64,000 nucleotides of DNA from Sphingobacterium chungjuense (GTDB taxonomy: Bacteria > Bacteroidota > Bacteroidia > Sphingobacteriales > Sphingobacteriaceae): contig NZ_WLYS01000005.1 in assembly GCF_011316935.1 (NCBI RefSeq), forward strand, positions 124,001 to 188,000, read 5' to 3'. Positions 9,596 to 18,485 of this stretch are shown piece after piece (the first letter of the stretch is position 1; every line of letters begins with the position of its first letter). The position numbers and the translations under genes were made by a program. Under the pieces are notes generated by a model, which saw only the letters and a program-made list of their open reading frames with translations, was not told the origin of the DNA and ran no database searches.

Positions 9596-10015
9596 ATGCC
9601 ACTAACTTCTAAATACGCTGCATTAATTAATCTTTTGAATGATCTACAAGTAGATCAGCTGGATATACAGGAGGAAAACAATGTATTGCACATTTCAGGT
9701 GTCACTCCTTCGGTAGATGCCAAGCACAAGGCTTGGGATTTGTACAATCGGATCGATCCAAATTATATTTCTGAAGATCTTGCGCTCGAATTACGAGTGA
9801 TCACAGATGATGAGCTCAAAATCGTAAGCATTAATTGTGTAGACGAACCTTTTGTAGCTTTACGGCGAGGGCCAGGCGTCAATCAGCCCACAATTGCCGA
9901 GCTGAAACATGGTGATCCCGTTCAGATCTTGGGATTGACTGGTCAAAACTGGTGTTTGGTTAAAATTAACGATTTACTGGAGGGGTACGTTTACGTCGAT
10001 TATCTATCGGTCTAG
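9596..10015 (+). CDS. BON-like plus SH3 domain protein
   Basis: The 139-residue cytosolic-looking protein has no signal peptide. Residues 1-70 resemble a BON/OsmY-like fold (DLQVDQLDIQEENNVLHISG, then a helix). Residues 85-139 form a bacterial SH3 (SH3b) domain (VALRRGPGVNQPTIAELKHG, then GQNWCLVKI and EGYVYVDYL). SH3b domains bind peptides or cell-wall fragments. Such pairs are often found with LysM modules in envelope-stress proteins, but no LysM is visible here. The gene starts 32 bases after the lipoprotein gene and may share its transcript. Confidence 0.7.
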   Translation: MPLTSKYAALINLLNDLQVDQLDIQEENNVLHISGVTPSVDAKHKAWDLYNRIDPNYISEDLALELRVITDDELKIVSINCVDEPFVALRRGPGVNQPTIAELKHGDPVQILGLTGQNWCLVKINDLLEGYVYVDYLSV

Positions 10016-10049
10016 GTGTTATTTATTTTACGGAAATAAGACCTTACGA

Positions 10050-10081
10050 TTTGGATTTATTCCAAATAGTATTTAGATTTG
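10050..10081 (+). promoter_or_regulatory. Bacteroidota-type promoter for the 10098 gene
   Basis: TTTG at 10050-10053, a 20-base spacer and TAGATTTG at 10074-10081 match the Bacteroidota housekeeping consensus (TTTG, about 19-21 bases, TAnnTTTG). The ATG at 10098 follows closely, implying a very short leader. Confidence 0.65.
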
Positions 10082-10097
10082 TTCCAGTTAGATAAAT

Positions 10098-10457
10098 ATG
10101 ATCTGTCCCTTAGCAAACGTAGAGAAGGTGTTCGATACAGAACACGGTGTGGTATACCAATGTAGCCGTCAAAACTGCTATTGGTTGGAATTTCAGGGTA
10201 CAACTACTGCTTTTAAAATTTCTGATCTTTTCTTGTTCAAGAAACGCATTGACGCGATCGATATTGAAGCGATGTTATCTGAATCCTCCAGATCATATGA
10301 CTTTGAAATCGTAATGCCATTCCGTACGGAGCGGTGTTATTTGCTTAACGTATCTGACATTCTCAATCTAAAAGAGATACTTGCTGGAACTAAGTTTATG
10401 ATTCAGCTCAATAGCGAAGTAAAACGCTGTCTCCGTCGTGGTTGTGTGATTGCCTAA
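10098..10457 (+). CDS. Conserved-looking hypothetical protein (119 aa)
   Basis: The protein begins MICPLANVEKVFDTEHGVVYQ and is cysteine-rich for its size (CPLA, QCSRQNCYWLEF, ERCYLL, KRCLRRGCV). There is no signal peptide or membrane span, so it is probably cytosolic. I cannot name the family. It sits directly upstream of ferritin, and its cysteines could bind a metal or sense redox state, but that is inference from the neighbour only. It has its own promoter. Confidence 0.6.
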   Translation: MICPLANVEKVFDTEHGVVYQCSRQNCYWLEFQGTTTAFKISDLFLFKKRIDAIDIEAMLSESSRSYDFEIVMPFRTERCYLLNVSDILNLKEILAGTKFMIQLNSEVKRCLRRGCVIA

Positions 10458-10562
10458 AACACATTTATAATTATACTGATTCTAAAGAACTTACAGATCT
10501 AAAGTGTAATTTAGACTGAATTCGTATTGTACTTTTTTTATCCTAATTGCTGCCGGCTGCTG

Positions 10563-10570
10563 TATCTTTG
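10563..10570 (+). promoter_or_regulatory. Likely -7 element of the ferritin promoter
   Basis: TATCTTTG matches TAnnTTTG 67 bases before the ferritin ATG. No well-spaced TTTG/TTG partner is seen (the nearest TTG, 10547-10549, is only 13 bases away), so the promoter may need an activator or be weak. No obvious Fur-type palindrome is seen. Confidence 0.4.
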
Positions 10571-10636
10571 TATCAAACAAAAGCAAGGTACATCCTGTTA
10601 TCACGGTGTATTTAGTTTTTATAAAATAGATATAAC

Positions 10637-11164
10637 ATGAAAGACTTATTAAAATTAAAATCTTCTTTAGCAGAAGAGATAGAAAACATATTGAATGCAC
10701 AGATTAAAGTAGAAGCTCACGCATCTGCTTTGTACCTAGCGATGTCTAGCTGGTGTGATGATCAAGGTTTTGATAACGCAGCGGCTTTCTTCGCACGTCA
10801 ATCTGACGAGGAACGTGCCCACATGTTGAAATTATTTAAATATGTTGGTGATCGTGGTGGTCGTGCCATTTCTCCAGAAATCACCAATGTACCTACAGAC
10901 TTTGAGTCTTTCCGTGGTGTATTTGAGCAAACGTTGGAGCAAGAAATGTTCGTTACCGAGCAGTTCAATAATATTGCTGACCTGTGTATGAAATCAAAAG
11001 ATTACGTTACGTTTAACTTCGTGCAGTGGTTCTTAGAAGAGCAAGTAGAAGAAGAGTACGTAGCACGTCGTATCATCGAGTTATTTGATGTGATTGGTGA
11101 ACAAGGAACAGGCCAGTGGGAAATTGATAGACACTTGGTAAAAGTGACGTTTGACGAAGCATAG
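10637..11164 (+). CDS. ftnA: Ferritin (non-haem iron storage)
   Basis: The 175-residue four-helix ferritin has the ferroxidase ligands in place: E26 in IKVEAHASALY, E59 and H62 in QSDEERAHM, and the downstream glutamates/glutamine in LEQEMFVTEQFNNI and WFLEEQVEEE. The length and the absence of a haem-binding signature indicate the FtnA-like class rather than bacterioferritin. Twenty-four subunits would form a cytosolic cage oxidising Fe(II) and storing it as mineral. Confidence 0.95.
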   Translation: MKDLLKLKSSLAEEIENILNAQIKVEAHASALYLAMSSWCDDQGFDNAAAFFARQSDEERAHMLKLFKYVGDRGGRAISPEITNVPTDFESFRGVFEQTLEQEMFVTEQFNNIADLCMKSKDYVTFNFVQWFLEEQVEEEYVARRIIELFDVIGEQGTGQWEIDRHLVKVTFDEA

Positions 11165-11232
11165 TCACTTTGGAGTTTTAATGATGCTTTTCTGTGATTG
11201 AAGAGTAATACAAAACTTAGCATAATTATAAC

Positions 11233-11270
11233 AAATGGTAGTGAGCAATAGCTGACTACCATTTTTGTTT
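11233..11270 (+). terminator. Terminator between ferritin and glutaminase
   Basis: A 10-bp perfect stem, AAATGGTAGT (11233-11242) with ACTACCATTT (11255-11264), has an inner AGC/GCT pairing and then T residues. It lies between convergent genes, so it may act in both directions. Confidence 0.85.
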
Positions 11271-11297
11271 TTGTGGTTTGGGACAGATCAATCCGTT

Positions 11298-12569
11298 TTA
11301 TTCAGCTATATTTCCTAAATCCTGATATACTTTTGGTTCGAAGTCTGATGGCGTTTTCGCATGAGGTACGATGTTTTCAGGATCGACCAAGGCAACGTTG
11401 TGTCCATCTGCTCGCAATCGGTCGATACCATCCAATAACATGCGTCGGCCTACATCATTGACCAACGAGATATGACTTAGGTCTAAGATAATCGTACCGC
11501 TGTCTTGATCTTCTTCTTGTAATTTACGTAATAGACGTTCGGCGTCCGTAAACTGCAAAACGCCATGTAATTTGTATACTTTTACATCTGGTCGAATTTG
11601 TTCGACATCATGATCATTGACAATAACGCGCGAAGAGGGGACGCCTTCTAACAAATGCAAACCCATATCACGAGACATCTGTTGCATAATATCTATGCCA
11701 CGCACACTATTGCCAAACCGATCTAGCTTAGGAGAAAAAACCGCAAGTCCAACTTGACCGGGCAACACACCAATAATACCACCTGATACACCGCTTTTAG
11801 CTGGAATGCCAACATTTGCCAGCCAGTCGCCAGCAGCATTGTACATGCCGCAAGTCGTCATCACGGTCAACACCTGACGAACGGTTTGATGGCTCAAAAT
11901 ACGTTCACCTGTTCGTGGTAGAACGCCATCGTTCACCAGCACGCTCATCATATTCACTAGATCCTTTACCGTCACATTAATAGAACATTGCTTCACGTAG
12001 CTTTCCACAATTTCGACCGGGTCGCTCTCCAAAATATCAAAATTCCGCAGAGAATAGCCGATGGATAAATTCCGGAAAGCAGTTTCTTTTTCAGATTGGA
12101 AAATAGCAAGATCAAAAGACAATTCTCTCCCGGCCAACTGGCTAAAAAACTGCCGAACGGTTTCTGCGCGACAATCGTTTTCTGCTTTTGGTATTAAAGA
12201 ATGTACGGTAATAGCCCCTGAATTGATCATCGGATTTTTTGGTTTTATCCGGTCATCTGTCTGATCAAGCGAGATCTCATTAAATGCTTCGCCCGAAGGC
12301 TCGACACCAACTTTCTGCATCACCGCTTCCAATCCAAGCTTTTCTACGACGTAGGCGTAGGTAAATGCCTTCGAGATGGATTGTATGCTAAACTCATAAT
12401 CATCGTCGCCAACGCTATAAAGCAAGCCATCTAGGGTTATCAGTGCGACGGCTAACTTATTCGGATCTGCAGAAGCAAGTTCTGGAATATAATCGGCCAA
12501 CTCGCCACCTTCGGCAGCTTTACAGTTTCGTAATAGATCGGAAAGGTAATCAGGAACAGGTGTATTCAT
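11298..12569 (-). CDS. glsA: Glutaminase A fused to a C-terminal STAS domain
   Basis: From the ATG at 12569 (MNTPVPDYLSDLL) the protein has 423 residues. The beta-lactamase-fold glutaminase occupies about 1-310, with the catalytic SxxK in SIQSISKAF (S64, K67) and NPMINSGAI. It hydrolyses glutamine to glutamate and ammonia. Residues from about 325 form a STAS domain (KLHGVLQFTDAERLLRKL, then TIILDLSHISLVNDVGRRML), the anti-sigma-antagonist fold that binds nucleotides or partner proteins. Many glutaminases end at about 310, so the STAS tail is an added regulatory part. The longer frame up to 12617 is not supported. Ammonia released at low pH can aid acid tolerance. Confidence 0.93.
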   Translation of the reverse strand: MNTPVPDYLSDLLRNCKAAEGGELADYIPELASADPNKLAVALITLDGLLYSVGDDDYEFSIQSISKAFTYAYVVEKLGLEAVMQKVGVEPSGEAFNEISLDQTDDRIKPKNPMINSGAITVHSLIPKAENDCRAETVRQFFSQLAGRELSFDLAIFQSEKETAFRNLSIGYSLRNFDILESDPVEIVESYVKQCSINVTVKDLVNMMSVLVNDGVLPRTGERILSHQTVRQVLTVMTTCGMYNAAGDWLANVGIPAKSGVSGGIIGVLPGQVGLAVFSPKLDRFGNSVRGIDIMQQMSRDMGLHLLEGVPSSRVIVNDHDVEQIRPDVKVYKLHGVLQFTDAERLLRKLQEEDQDSGTIILDLSHISLVNDVGRRMLLDGIDRLRADGHNVALVDPENIVPHAKTPSDFEPKVYQDLGNIAE

Positions 12570-12665
12570 CAGTAATATATAGTAATCGTGTGATATGCCT
12601 TTGGTGCAGATCTCCATACCACAATATCCGATCCTAATTTTAAAGATAAGGTATTAAACTTCGTA

Positions 12666-13553
12666 TTACTGAAAAGTATGTCGAAATTGTAGAGGAGATA
12701 AGCTTGTTTTCTTTTTGAAGAGCGTGCTAAAAGATTGTGCATGTTCAAAACCTAACGCATAAGCGATTTCACTGACTGATAGTGTTGTGGTAGACAGCTT
12801 TTCTTTTGCCTTTGAAATGAGCTTTTCGTGAATATGTTGCTGTGTATTTTTTCCTGTATGCATCCTAAGCAGATCACTCAAATAATTGGAGGAAAAGTTC
12901 ATCTGTTCAGCCAAATGATGCACAGACAATAAAGTCGATACATCGCTCGCGAAATAATCATCTAGTAGCTGCTCGAACTTTGATAGCAGATCGTGATTGT
13001 TATTTTTACGCGTTAGAAACTGTCTCTCATAAAAACGATTGGAGTATTTTAATAAGCTTTCAATATGTGTAAGCACAATCTCCTGTGTGTATTTATCAAT
13101 GTGCTGATACTCTTTGTCAATTTTGAGCAATATATCAATTAAGTTTTCCTCTTCCTCGGCAGATAAGTGTAGTGACTCATGCACCGCATAATCGAAAAAA
13201 CCATACTGATGTATGGTATTTGCAAGCTGGTGTTGTAGCAAGAAATCTGGATGAAAGACGAGCAAATAACCAGATCCGCATTCTATCTTTTGCAGATCCA
13301 GTTGCTGCACTTGATTAGGCCTCGTAAAACTTAATATCCCTTTGTCGTAATCATAATGCTGCTGCCCATACCTTATTTTGCCTTTCACAGCGCGTTTCAG
13401 CGCTACGCAATAAAAGCGATTCACGAAACCATTCCAGACATCATCTTCTAAAAAGATGCTATCACTAAGATTGATAACCGTAACCAATGGATGCCGTGGT
13501 TCTGGTAAGGACAGCAAGCGGTGAAATTCGGATATGGAGTTGATCGACTGCAT
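12666..13553 (-). CDS. AraC family transcriptional regulator
   Basis: I place the start at the ATG at 13553 (MQSINSISEFHRLLSLPEP), giving 295 residues; the in-frame start at 13559 is only TTG. The N-terminal half looks like an AraC cupin-type sensor (about 20-170). Residues 190-295 are the paired helix-turn-helix domain (LAEQMNFSSNYLSDLLR and VSEIAYALGFEHAQSFSTLF). It follows the aldo/keto reductase gene by 8 bases on the same strand, so it probably controls that reductase in one operon. Confidence 0.9.
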   Translation of the reverse strand: MQSINSISEFHRLLSLPEPRHPLVTVINLSDSIFLEDDVWNGFVNRFYCVALKRAVKGKIRYGQQHYDYDKGILSFTRPNQVQQLDLQKIECGSGYLLVFHPDFLLQHQLANTIHQYGFFDYAVHESLHLSAEEEENLIDILLKIDKEYQHIDKYTQEIVLTHIESLLKYSNRFYERQFLTRKNNNHDLLSKFEQLLDDYFASDVSTLLSVHHLAEQMNFSSNYLSDLLRMHTGKNTQQHIHEKLISKAKEKLSTTTLSVSEIAYALGFEHAQSFSTLFKKKTSLSPLQFRHTFQ

Positions 13554-13561
13554 ACCCAAAT

Positions 13562-14566
13562 CTAATCAATTAATCCCATACTGAACTCGTCATACGCCGC
13601 TCCTGTATTCGTGCCAATTGGCACAATGCTTTCCAGCTTCTCCATATCAGACGAAGTGAGTTCAATCTCTGTCGCCTGAATATTCTGTTCCACGTATTTT
13701 CGACGTTTTGTACCAGGTATAGGTAGTATTTCTTTGTGGATAACCCAAGCTAATGCTAATTGTGAAGGCGAGATGTTTTTGTCTTCTGCCATACTTTTGA
13801 TCGCATTGACCAGTTCAATGTTTTTTTCGAACATTTCTCCCTGAAAGCGTGGGATCGCCCGACGGAAATCATCTTTTGGTAGATCATCCAGCGTTTTAAT
13901 ATCACCCGATAAAAATCCACGACCCAAGGGGGAGTACGCCACAAAACCAATACCCAACGTTTTTAGCGTGTCTAATATGCCTCGAGATTCTACCGTTCTT
14001 TCGAACAAAGAATACTCGCTTTGTATTGCAGTGATCGGATGTACAGCATGCGCTCGTTTAATAGTTTCTGAGGATACTTCGGATAGGCCCAAATATCCTA
14101 CTTTTCCCTCTTTGACTAATTCACTCATGGCTTCTACCGTTTCTTCGATGGGAGTGCTTTTATCCAGTCGATGTAAATAATAAAGATCAATGTAGTCCGT
14201 TTTGAGATTTCTTAATGACCGCTCGATAGACTTTTTTACATATTCCTTTTTACCATTGATGGCCCAAGTTGCTTTACCATGATCATCTATTTCCCAACCA
14301 AATTTGGTTGCTAGAATAAATTGATCTCGCTTTCCGCTGATAGCTTTAGCAATAAGTCGCTCATTGGCAAAGGGACCGTACAGATCTGCCGTATCCAAAA
14401 AGTTGCCTCCCAGCTCTAGTGAACGATGAATGGTAGCAATCGCTTCTTGCTCATCTGCTGGGCCGTACATATGTCCATCTTCGAAACCAGTCATTCCCAT
14501 ACATCCTAAACCGATCATGGGCACCTTCAGTCCTTGACTGCCTAATGCGATTTGTGCTTTTATCAT
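13562..14566 (-). CDS. Aldo/keto reductase
   Basis: From the ATG at 14566 (MIKAQIALGSQGLKVPMIGL) the protein has 334 residues. It shows the (beta/alpha)8 reductase signatures: GGNFLDTADLYG with catalytic Asp and Tyr, LATKFGW with the catalytic Lys, and DLYYLHRLD with the His. A C-terminal NADP-binding region has IPIPGTKRRKYVEQN. It is close to the AKR13/IolS-like family that reduces aldehydes and ketones with NADPH. The cofactor is likely NADPH; the substrate is unknown. It is the first gene of an operon with the AraC regulator. Confidence 0.93.
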   Translation of the reverse strand: MIKAQIALGSQGLKVPMIGLGCMGMTGFEDGHMYGPADEQEAIATIHRSLELGGNFLDTADLYGPFANERLIAKAISGKRDQFILATKFGWEIDDHGKATWAINGKKEYVKKSIERSLRNLKTDYIDLYYLHRLDKSTPIEETVEAMSELVKEGKVGYLGLSEVSSETIKRAHAVHPITAIQSEYSLFERTVESRGILDTLKTLGIGFVAYSPLGRGFLSGDIKTLDDLPKDDFRRAIPRFQGEMFEKNIELVNAIKSMAEDKNISPSQLALAWVIHKEILPIPGTKRRKYVEQNIQATEIELTSSDMEKLESIVPIGTNTGAAYDEFSMGLID

Positions 14567-14736
14567 AGTTCTAAATTCGCACAATTACTGTTTAGCTACG
14601 TAAGCAGATCAAGGAATTTTGTATGCAAATCGCGGAATGGTTGAACGATAGTAGGATAGAGCGCTTATGATATACTTATAGGTAGTCGTGAGATAATGCG
14701 TTTAAGATGAAGCTCATGTAATCGATTCATCACTAT

Positions 14737-15849
14737 TTAATGCAGGGTTACTCGTTTGCCAGTCTTGGCCGACTCTTTTGCTGCTTCGAGGATTTTCACC
14801 ACGATCAGATTGTTTTCTAAGCTGGATAAATCTTGTCCGGGTTCGATTTCTTGGTTCAATACGGCTGCTAAATAGTCGAGATGGTTGCTAAGATTAGTTG
14901 GTAGCGAATTGGCGGTTGTTTCGTGATAAGGAGCACGTTCATTTTCTCTTATTCTAAGCTTTGTTGGATTCACCGCTTGTATGTAACCGGTATCACCAAA
15001 TACTTCCATATCCTTAATTGAAAATGGCCAATTCCATGATGCTTCGACAATTCCGGTTGCTTCAGGATATTCTAAAAGAATAGTCGCGTCATCATCTACA
15101 TTCGGATAAATGTCTTTCTTGAGTTGGCGTGTAATGGCTGTGACCGCTATCGGTGCTTTTCCATCCATCAACCAGGTCATGAGGTTTGCACCATAACAAC
15201 CAAAATCCACAATCGCACCGCCGCCATTCTGTACGGGATCCGTTAGCCAGCTCAGAAACTCCTTACTCACGTTAATTTCTTTTGGCCCTTGATGCCCATC
15301 ATGTACCACCATTTTCCTAATCTTTCCGATCTCTTTGTTGATTTTGATTTTCTCATACACTTCCTGATTACTGGCGTACCATGTGGTTTCGTAGTTTGTC
15401 AACAAATGGATATCATGCCGTTTCGCCAATTGTGCCATACGTTCCGCTTGCTTTACTGTTGTTGCCAAAGGCTTTTCGACCATCACCGATATACCTAGTG
15501 GTGCTGCTGCTTCTACAACGGCGAGATGTTCATTGATAGGATTATAGGCCAACACGACATCTGGCTTTCGCATTTTGAGCAACGCGGATAGATCTTCATT
15601 AAAGAGCGAATCAGCTAGTTTGTACCGCTGCTTAAAGCGGTTGATCAGATCGCCGTTACTTTCGGAAATACCCACGATATTAACTTCCCCTTTTTCGTAG
15701 CTATTCATGATCAGGTAAATGTGATCATGACTTAGGCCGGCCACTACTACGTTCAGTTTATGCTGTGCCATGGCATTCATTCCGGCAGGGGAGAAGGCTA
15801 GGATGCACAGCGCACAAAATGCTATGAGGGAGAATTGCTTTTGCTTCAT
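14737..15849 (-). CDS. Exported Gfo/Idh/MocA family oxidoreductase
   Basis: From the ATG at 15849 (MKQKQFSLIAFCALCILAF) the protein has 370 residues with a signal peptide ending near MNAMAQ. The Rossmann domain (KLNVVVAGLSHDHIYLIM) carries an altered dinucleotide motif. EKPLATTVKQAERMA contains the conserved EKP. A C-terminal alpha/beta domain follows (VDFGCYGANLMTWLM). These enzymes oxidise or reduce sugars, inositols or glycosides with NAD(P). An export signal suggests the enzyme retains its cofactor in the periplasm, as for glucose-fructose oxidoreductase. It is 54 bases after the DUF1348 gene. Confidence 0.85.
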   Translation of the reverse strand: MKQKQFSLIAFCALCILAFSPAGMNAMAQHKLNVVVAGLSHDHIYLIMNSYEKGEVNIVGISESNGDLINRFKQRYKLADSLFNEDLSALLKMRKPDVVLAYNPINEHLAVVEAAAPLGISVMVEKPLATTVKQAERMAQLAKRHDIHLLTNYETTWYASNQEVYEKIKINKEIGKIRKMVVHDGHQGPKEINVSKEFLSWLTDPVQNGGGAIVDFGCYGANLMTWLMDGKAPIAVTAITRQLKKDIYPNVDDDATILLEYPEATGIVEASWNWPFSIKDMEVFGDTGYIQAVNPTKLRIRENERAPYHETTANSLPTNLSNHLDYLAAVLNQEIEPGQDLSSLENNLIVVKILEAAKESAKTGKRVTLH

Positions 15850-15903
15850 GTTTATCAGGTTAGATCGCAATGTAACGTTTTCTGTGCAGAATACATTTTA
15901 GCG

Positions 15904-16314
15904 TTATAAATATCTATCCGTTTCCTTTATTTCGAGATCATTAATGCTGGCATAGCGTCTTTTCATCAGGCCATTCTCGTCAAACTCCCAGTTTTCATTG
16001 CCATAAGCTCTAAACCATTTGCCTTCTTTGTTTCGATATTCGTATTCGAACCGAACAGCAATCCTGTTGTCGGTATGAGCCCAGTATTCTTTTCTAAGTT
16101 TGTAATCCAGTTCTTTTTCCCACTTCGCGGTTAAAAATTGGACAATCTCTTCCCGTCCGTTGACAAAAACGTCGCGGTTTCGCCACTCACTGTCTATGGT
16201 ATATGCCAAAGCAATCTTTTGAGGATCTCTGCTGTTCCAAGCGTCTTCTGCCATTTGAGTTTTCTGCTTTGCGGTCTCCACGGTAAATGGAGGCAAAGGG
16301 TGTTTCTGTTCCAT
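15904..16314 (-). CDS. DUF1348/SnoaL-like NTF2-fold protein
   Basis: The 136-residue protein has the NTF2-like pattern of this family: [20 protein letters not shown] at the start, [32 protein letters not shown] and [13 protein letters not shown]. It is cytosolic. The cavity in this fold binds small molecules, and some members are isomerases or dehydratases; no activity can be named. It lies 11 bases downstream of the TetR gene on the same strand. Confidence 0.85.
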   Translation of the reverse strand: MEQKHPLPPFTVETAKQKTQMAEDAWNSRDPQKIALAYTIDSEWRNRDVFVNGREEIVQFLTAKWEKELDYKLRKEYWAHTDNRIAVRFEYEYRNKEGKWFRAYGNENWEFDENGLMKRRYASINDLEIKETDRYL

Positions 16315-16325
16315 TGCTGTAAAAT

Positions 16326-16850
16326 TTAAATTAAACTATCTATGATTTTTTTTGATTTTTCGACCAATTCATTTGATTTAAATAGTTGACTTTCAATGAT
16401 GGCACTTTCAAATAGGAGATAGATATGTGCAGCTAGCAATTCGTCTCCAATTTCTTTTTCAAAAAAACTTCTTAAGTCATTTTTGTGCGCCTGTATCACG
16501 GAAAGTATGGCGTTTTGCGCTTTGGATATTTCCGACAGGATATTTAAAAAACTACATCCCCTAAAATTCTCTTTCTGGTTCATCTGAATGATGAAATCAA
16601 AGGCGGTCAACAGTTTTTCTCTGCTATTCGCAGACTTCGCGACAAAGCTTAAGAGTTCAGAAAACCAGTATTCATGTCTGGCATTTAGAAATGCAACGCA
16701 GAGCTCGTCTTTTGATTTAAAATGCTGATAAAAGCTCGCCTTGGCTACCTTAGCTTCGCTAATAATCTGATTGATTCCAGTGCTATTATATCCTTGTTGG
16801 TGAAACAGGAGGGAAGCGGTATGTATTATTCTTTCTCGCGGACTGCTCAT
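16326..16850 (-). CDS. TetR/AcrR family transcriptional repressor
   Basis: I chose the ATG at 16850 ([20 protein letters not shown]); the frame is open further to 16901 but would run into the operator. The 174-residue protein has a helix-turn-helix in [19 protein letters not shown] and a C-terminal ligand-binding helical domain. An operator-like palindrome overlaps its own -33 promoter element, so it is probably autorepressed and controls the DUF1348 and Gfo/Idh genes that follow it. Confidence 0.9.
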   Translation of the reverse strand: MSSPRERIIHTASLLFHQQGYNSTGINQIISEAKVAKASFYQHFKSKDELCVAFLNARHEYWFSELLSFVAKSANSREKLLTAFDFIIQMNQKENFRGCSFLNILSEISKAQNAILSVIQAHKNDLRSFFEKEIGDELLAAHIYLLFESAIIESQLFKSNELVEKSKKIIDSLI

Positions 16851-16870
16851 GCCTTTTGTTATTATGTAAG

Positions 16871-16901
16871 CAAATGTAGATAAGTTATAATAAACAGACA
16901 A
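16871..16901 (-). promoter_or_regulatory. Promoter of the tetR operon
   Basis: On the minus strand, TTG (16899-16901), a 20-base spacer and TACATTTG (16871-16878) match the Bacteroidota consensus. The tetR ATG is 20 bases beyond the -7 element. Confidence 0.6.
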
Positions 16902-16907
16902 GTCTGT
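16894..16907. promoter_or_regulatory. Operator-like palindrome at the tetR promoter
   Basis: ACAGAC-AA-GTCTGT is a perfect 6+6 bp inverted repeat with a 2-base centre. It covers the -33 element of the tetR promoter. TetR-family repressors commonly bind such short GTCTGT-like half sites. Confidence 0.6.
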
Positions 16908-17077
16908 CTACAAAATTTAACATTTTGTTTACTACACACCCAACTGCTTGTAAAAACTACTAAACTGATCTGCATGACAATGCTAATTCCTCATCCTGCT
17001 TCCTACTACAATTAAAGCGGATAATTGTATACAAAAGAAATACGAAACCAAGCAGGTGTGTTCTTTGTTGAGTTTCT

Positions 17078-17323
17078 ATGCCACTTGATCCAGAAATTGC
17101 AAAAGCCATCTTGTCTCTCACCGCTGCGCGTGGTGCAGAGAAAAGCATTTGTCCATCGGAGGTGGCGCGCCACCTCTATCCAGACAATTGGCGTGATCGA
17201 ATGCAAGATGTGGTTGATGTAGCGATCGCAATGCACAGAAAAGGTGAGGTGCTGGTCGTACAGCACGGCGAACCCGTGGATGTAAACCAGATCAAAGGAC
17301 CAATACGCATTAAAACTACTTGA
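17078..17323 (+). CDS. DUF3253 family protein
   Basis: The 81-residue winged-helix-like protein has the family hallmarks: ICPSEVARHLYPDNWRDRMQ, then VAIAMHRKGEVLVVQHGEPV and GPIRIK. It is cytosolic. The fold suggests nucleic-acid binding, but the function is not established. It is the first gene of a four-gene run in which the next starts 13 bases on. Confidence 0.85.
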   Translation: MPLDPEIAKAILSLTAARGAEKSICPSEVARHLYPDNWRDRMQDVVDVAIAMHRKGEVLVVQHGEPVDVNQIKGPIRIKTT

Positions 17324-17336
17324 TTCGACCAATTTT

Positions 17337-17825
17337 ATGGTAAAAAACCGCAAACCGAGTTATCTCAGCTTTGACAAAGATAGTTACCCTTGGAAACCGG
17401 ATATCGACTATCGCGAAAATCCAGAACAGTATCGCGTAGGCAAAGGAGAACAAGGCGTACTGATTTGCGAACCTTACAAATCAGAAATCGGGCAATATTG
17501 GCGATTTAAAACGGAGCAGATCGCTGTAGAAAGTAGCGACAAAATATTTGAACTATTTGAAGCGTATGTGAAAGCAGACGATTTAGTAGGAGCTGACATG
17601 GCTCGAAAATATTTACAGATGGGCTATACCCGAGCCAGGCGTTATGCAAACTATAAAGGTGGAAAAAAATATGATGAGCAAAACGACTATGCCCTGTTAG
17701 AGCGTGGTACAGGCGATCTTGAAAAAGCAGCTGCTGCAGACGTATTTTATGACCGATGGAAACAAGCCGAAGCAAACGAAAAATATGCCACCATGAAAAA
17801 ACAGTGGAAGGATGAAAGGGGTTAA
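17337..17825 (+). CDS. DUF4385 family protein
   Basis: The 162-residue protein has the strongly conserved core of the family ([67 protein letters not shown]). It is cytosolic and of unknown function; the many invariant acidic, basic and aromatic residues suggest an enzyme or nucleic-acid-related role. Its end overlaps the DUF2256 start by 14 bases. Confidence 0.85.
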   Translation: MVKNRKPSYLSFDKDSYPWKPDIDYRENPEQYRVGKGEQGVLICEPYKSEIGQYWRFKTEQIAVESSDKIFELFEAYVKADDLVGADMARKYLQMGYTRARRYANYKGGKKYDEQNDYALLERGTGDLEKAAAADVFYDRWKQAEANEKYATMKKQWKDERG

Positions 17826-17955
17826 TAAAACGAACTTACCGCAAAAGATCTGTTTGACCTGCGGCCGGCCATTCACGTGGCGCAAAAAATGGGAAAAGGT
17901 GTGGGATGAAGTCAAATATTGTTCACAACGATGCAAAATAACGCGAGTAAAGTAA
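17812..17955 (+). CDS. DUF2256 small zinc-finger-like protein (47 aa)
   Basis: The product [20 protein letters not shown]... has a treble-clef-like set of cysteines (C14, C17, C37, C41) and the family core [20 protein letters not shown]. It is a complete gene. It overlaps the DUF4385 gene by 14 bases and the next gene by 25 bases. Such overlaps usually mean translational coupling. The protein probably binds zinc; its role is unknown. Confidence 0.85.
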   Translation: MKGVNKTNLPQKICLTCGRPFTWRKKWEKVWDEVKYCSQRCKITRVK

Positions 17956-18437
17956 TCTACATCTTGACCATCCAATTGGATGAGGCTAATCAATCGTACT
18001 TCGATCACTTAAGGGATCGGCATTTTCCTAGCGAGCGTAATTACCTCAAAGCGCATTTGACGCTATTTCACCAACTACCTGATACTGGACATACTTTTGA
18101 GATCCTACGAAATATAGCGAAGAATCAGTTTGATATGGAGGTTGTTGGCCTGATGCATTTGGGTGCTGGCGTCGCTTTTAAGATAATGTCTACAGCGTTG
18201 CAAGAATTGCACGCACATTTAAGTCAGGTATTTGCAGCGGTTCTGATCCCACAAGACAAGCAAGGTTTTAGACCGCACATTACAGTGCAAAATAAGGTGA
18301 CTCCGGCAGCATCAAAAGAATTGCTATCACAATTGGAAAAGACCTTTGAACCTTTTACTGTCCGCGCAACTGGTCTGGATCTTTGGATTTATCAAGGTGG
18401 ACCTTGGCAACATCAGGAAACATTTGATTTCCTATAA
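17931..18437 (+). CDS. 2H phosphoesterase / 2'-5' RNA ligase-like protein
   Basis: I start at the ATG at 17931 ([18 protein letters not shown]), giving 168 residues; the in-frame upstream start is TTG. The two HxT/Sx motifs that define the 2H superfamily are present: HLTLFHQL and HITVQNK. Family members hydrolyse cyclic phosphodiesters or join RNA 2'-5' ends. The cytosolic protein ends the overlapping four-gene run. Confidence 0.88.
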   Translation: MQNNASKVIYILTIQLDEANQSYFDHLRDRHFPSERNYLKAHLTLFHQLPDTGHTFEILRNIAKNQFDMEVVGLMHLGAGVAFKIMSTALQELHAHLSQVFAAVLIPQDKQGFRPHITVQNKVTPAASKELLSQLEKTFEPFTVRATGLDLWIYQGGPWQHQETFDFL

Positions 18438-18485
18438 GAATACGCAAGCTTTGGTAAACGTGGGAGGAAGGTTTTACTACAAATC

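Noticed and set aside
10491-10700. Minus-strand frame of 69 codons before and over the ferritin start
   Set aside because: It overlaps the ferritin promoter and coding start, has low-complexity hydrophobic content and no recognisable motif.
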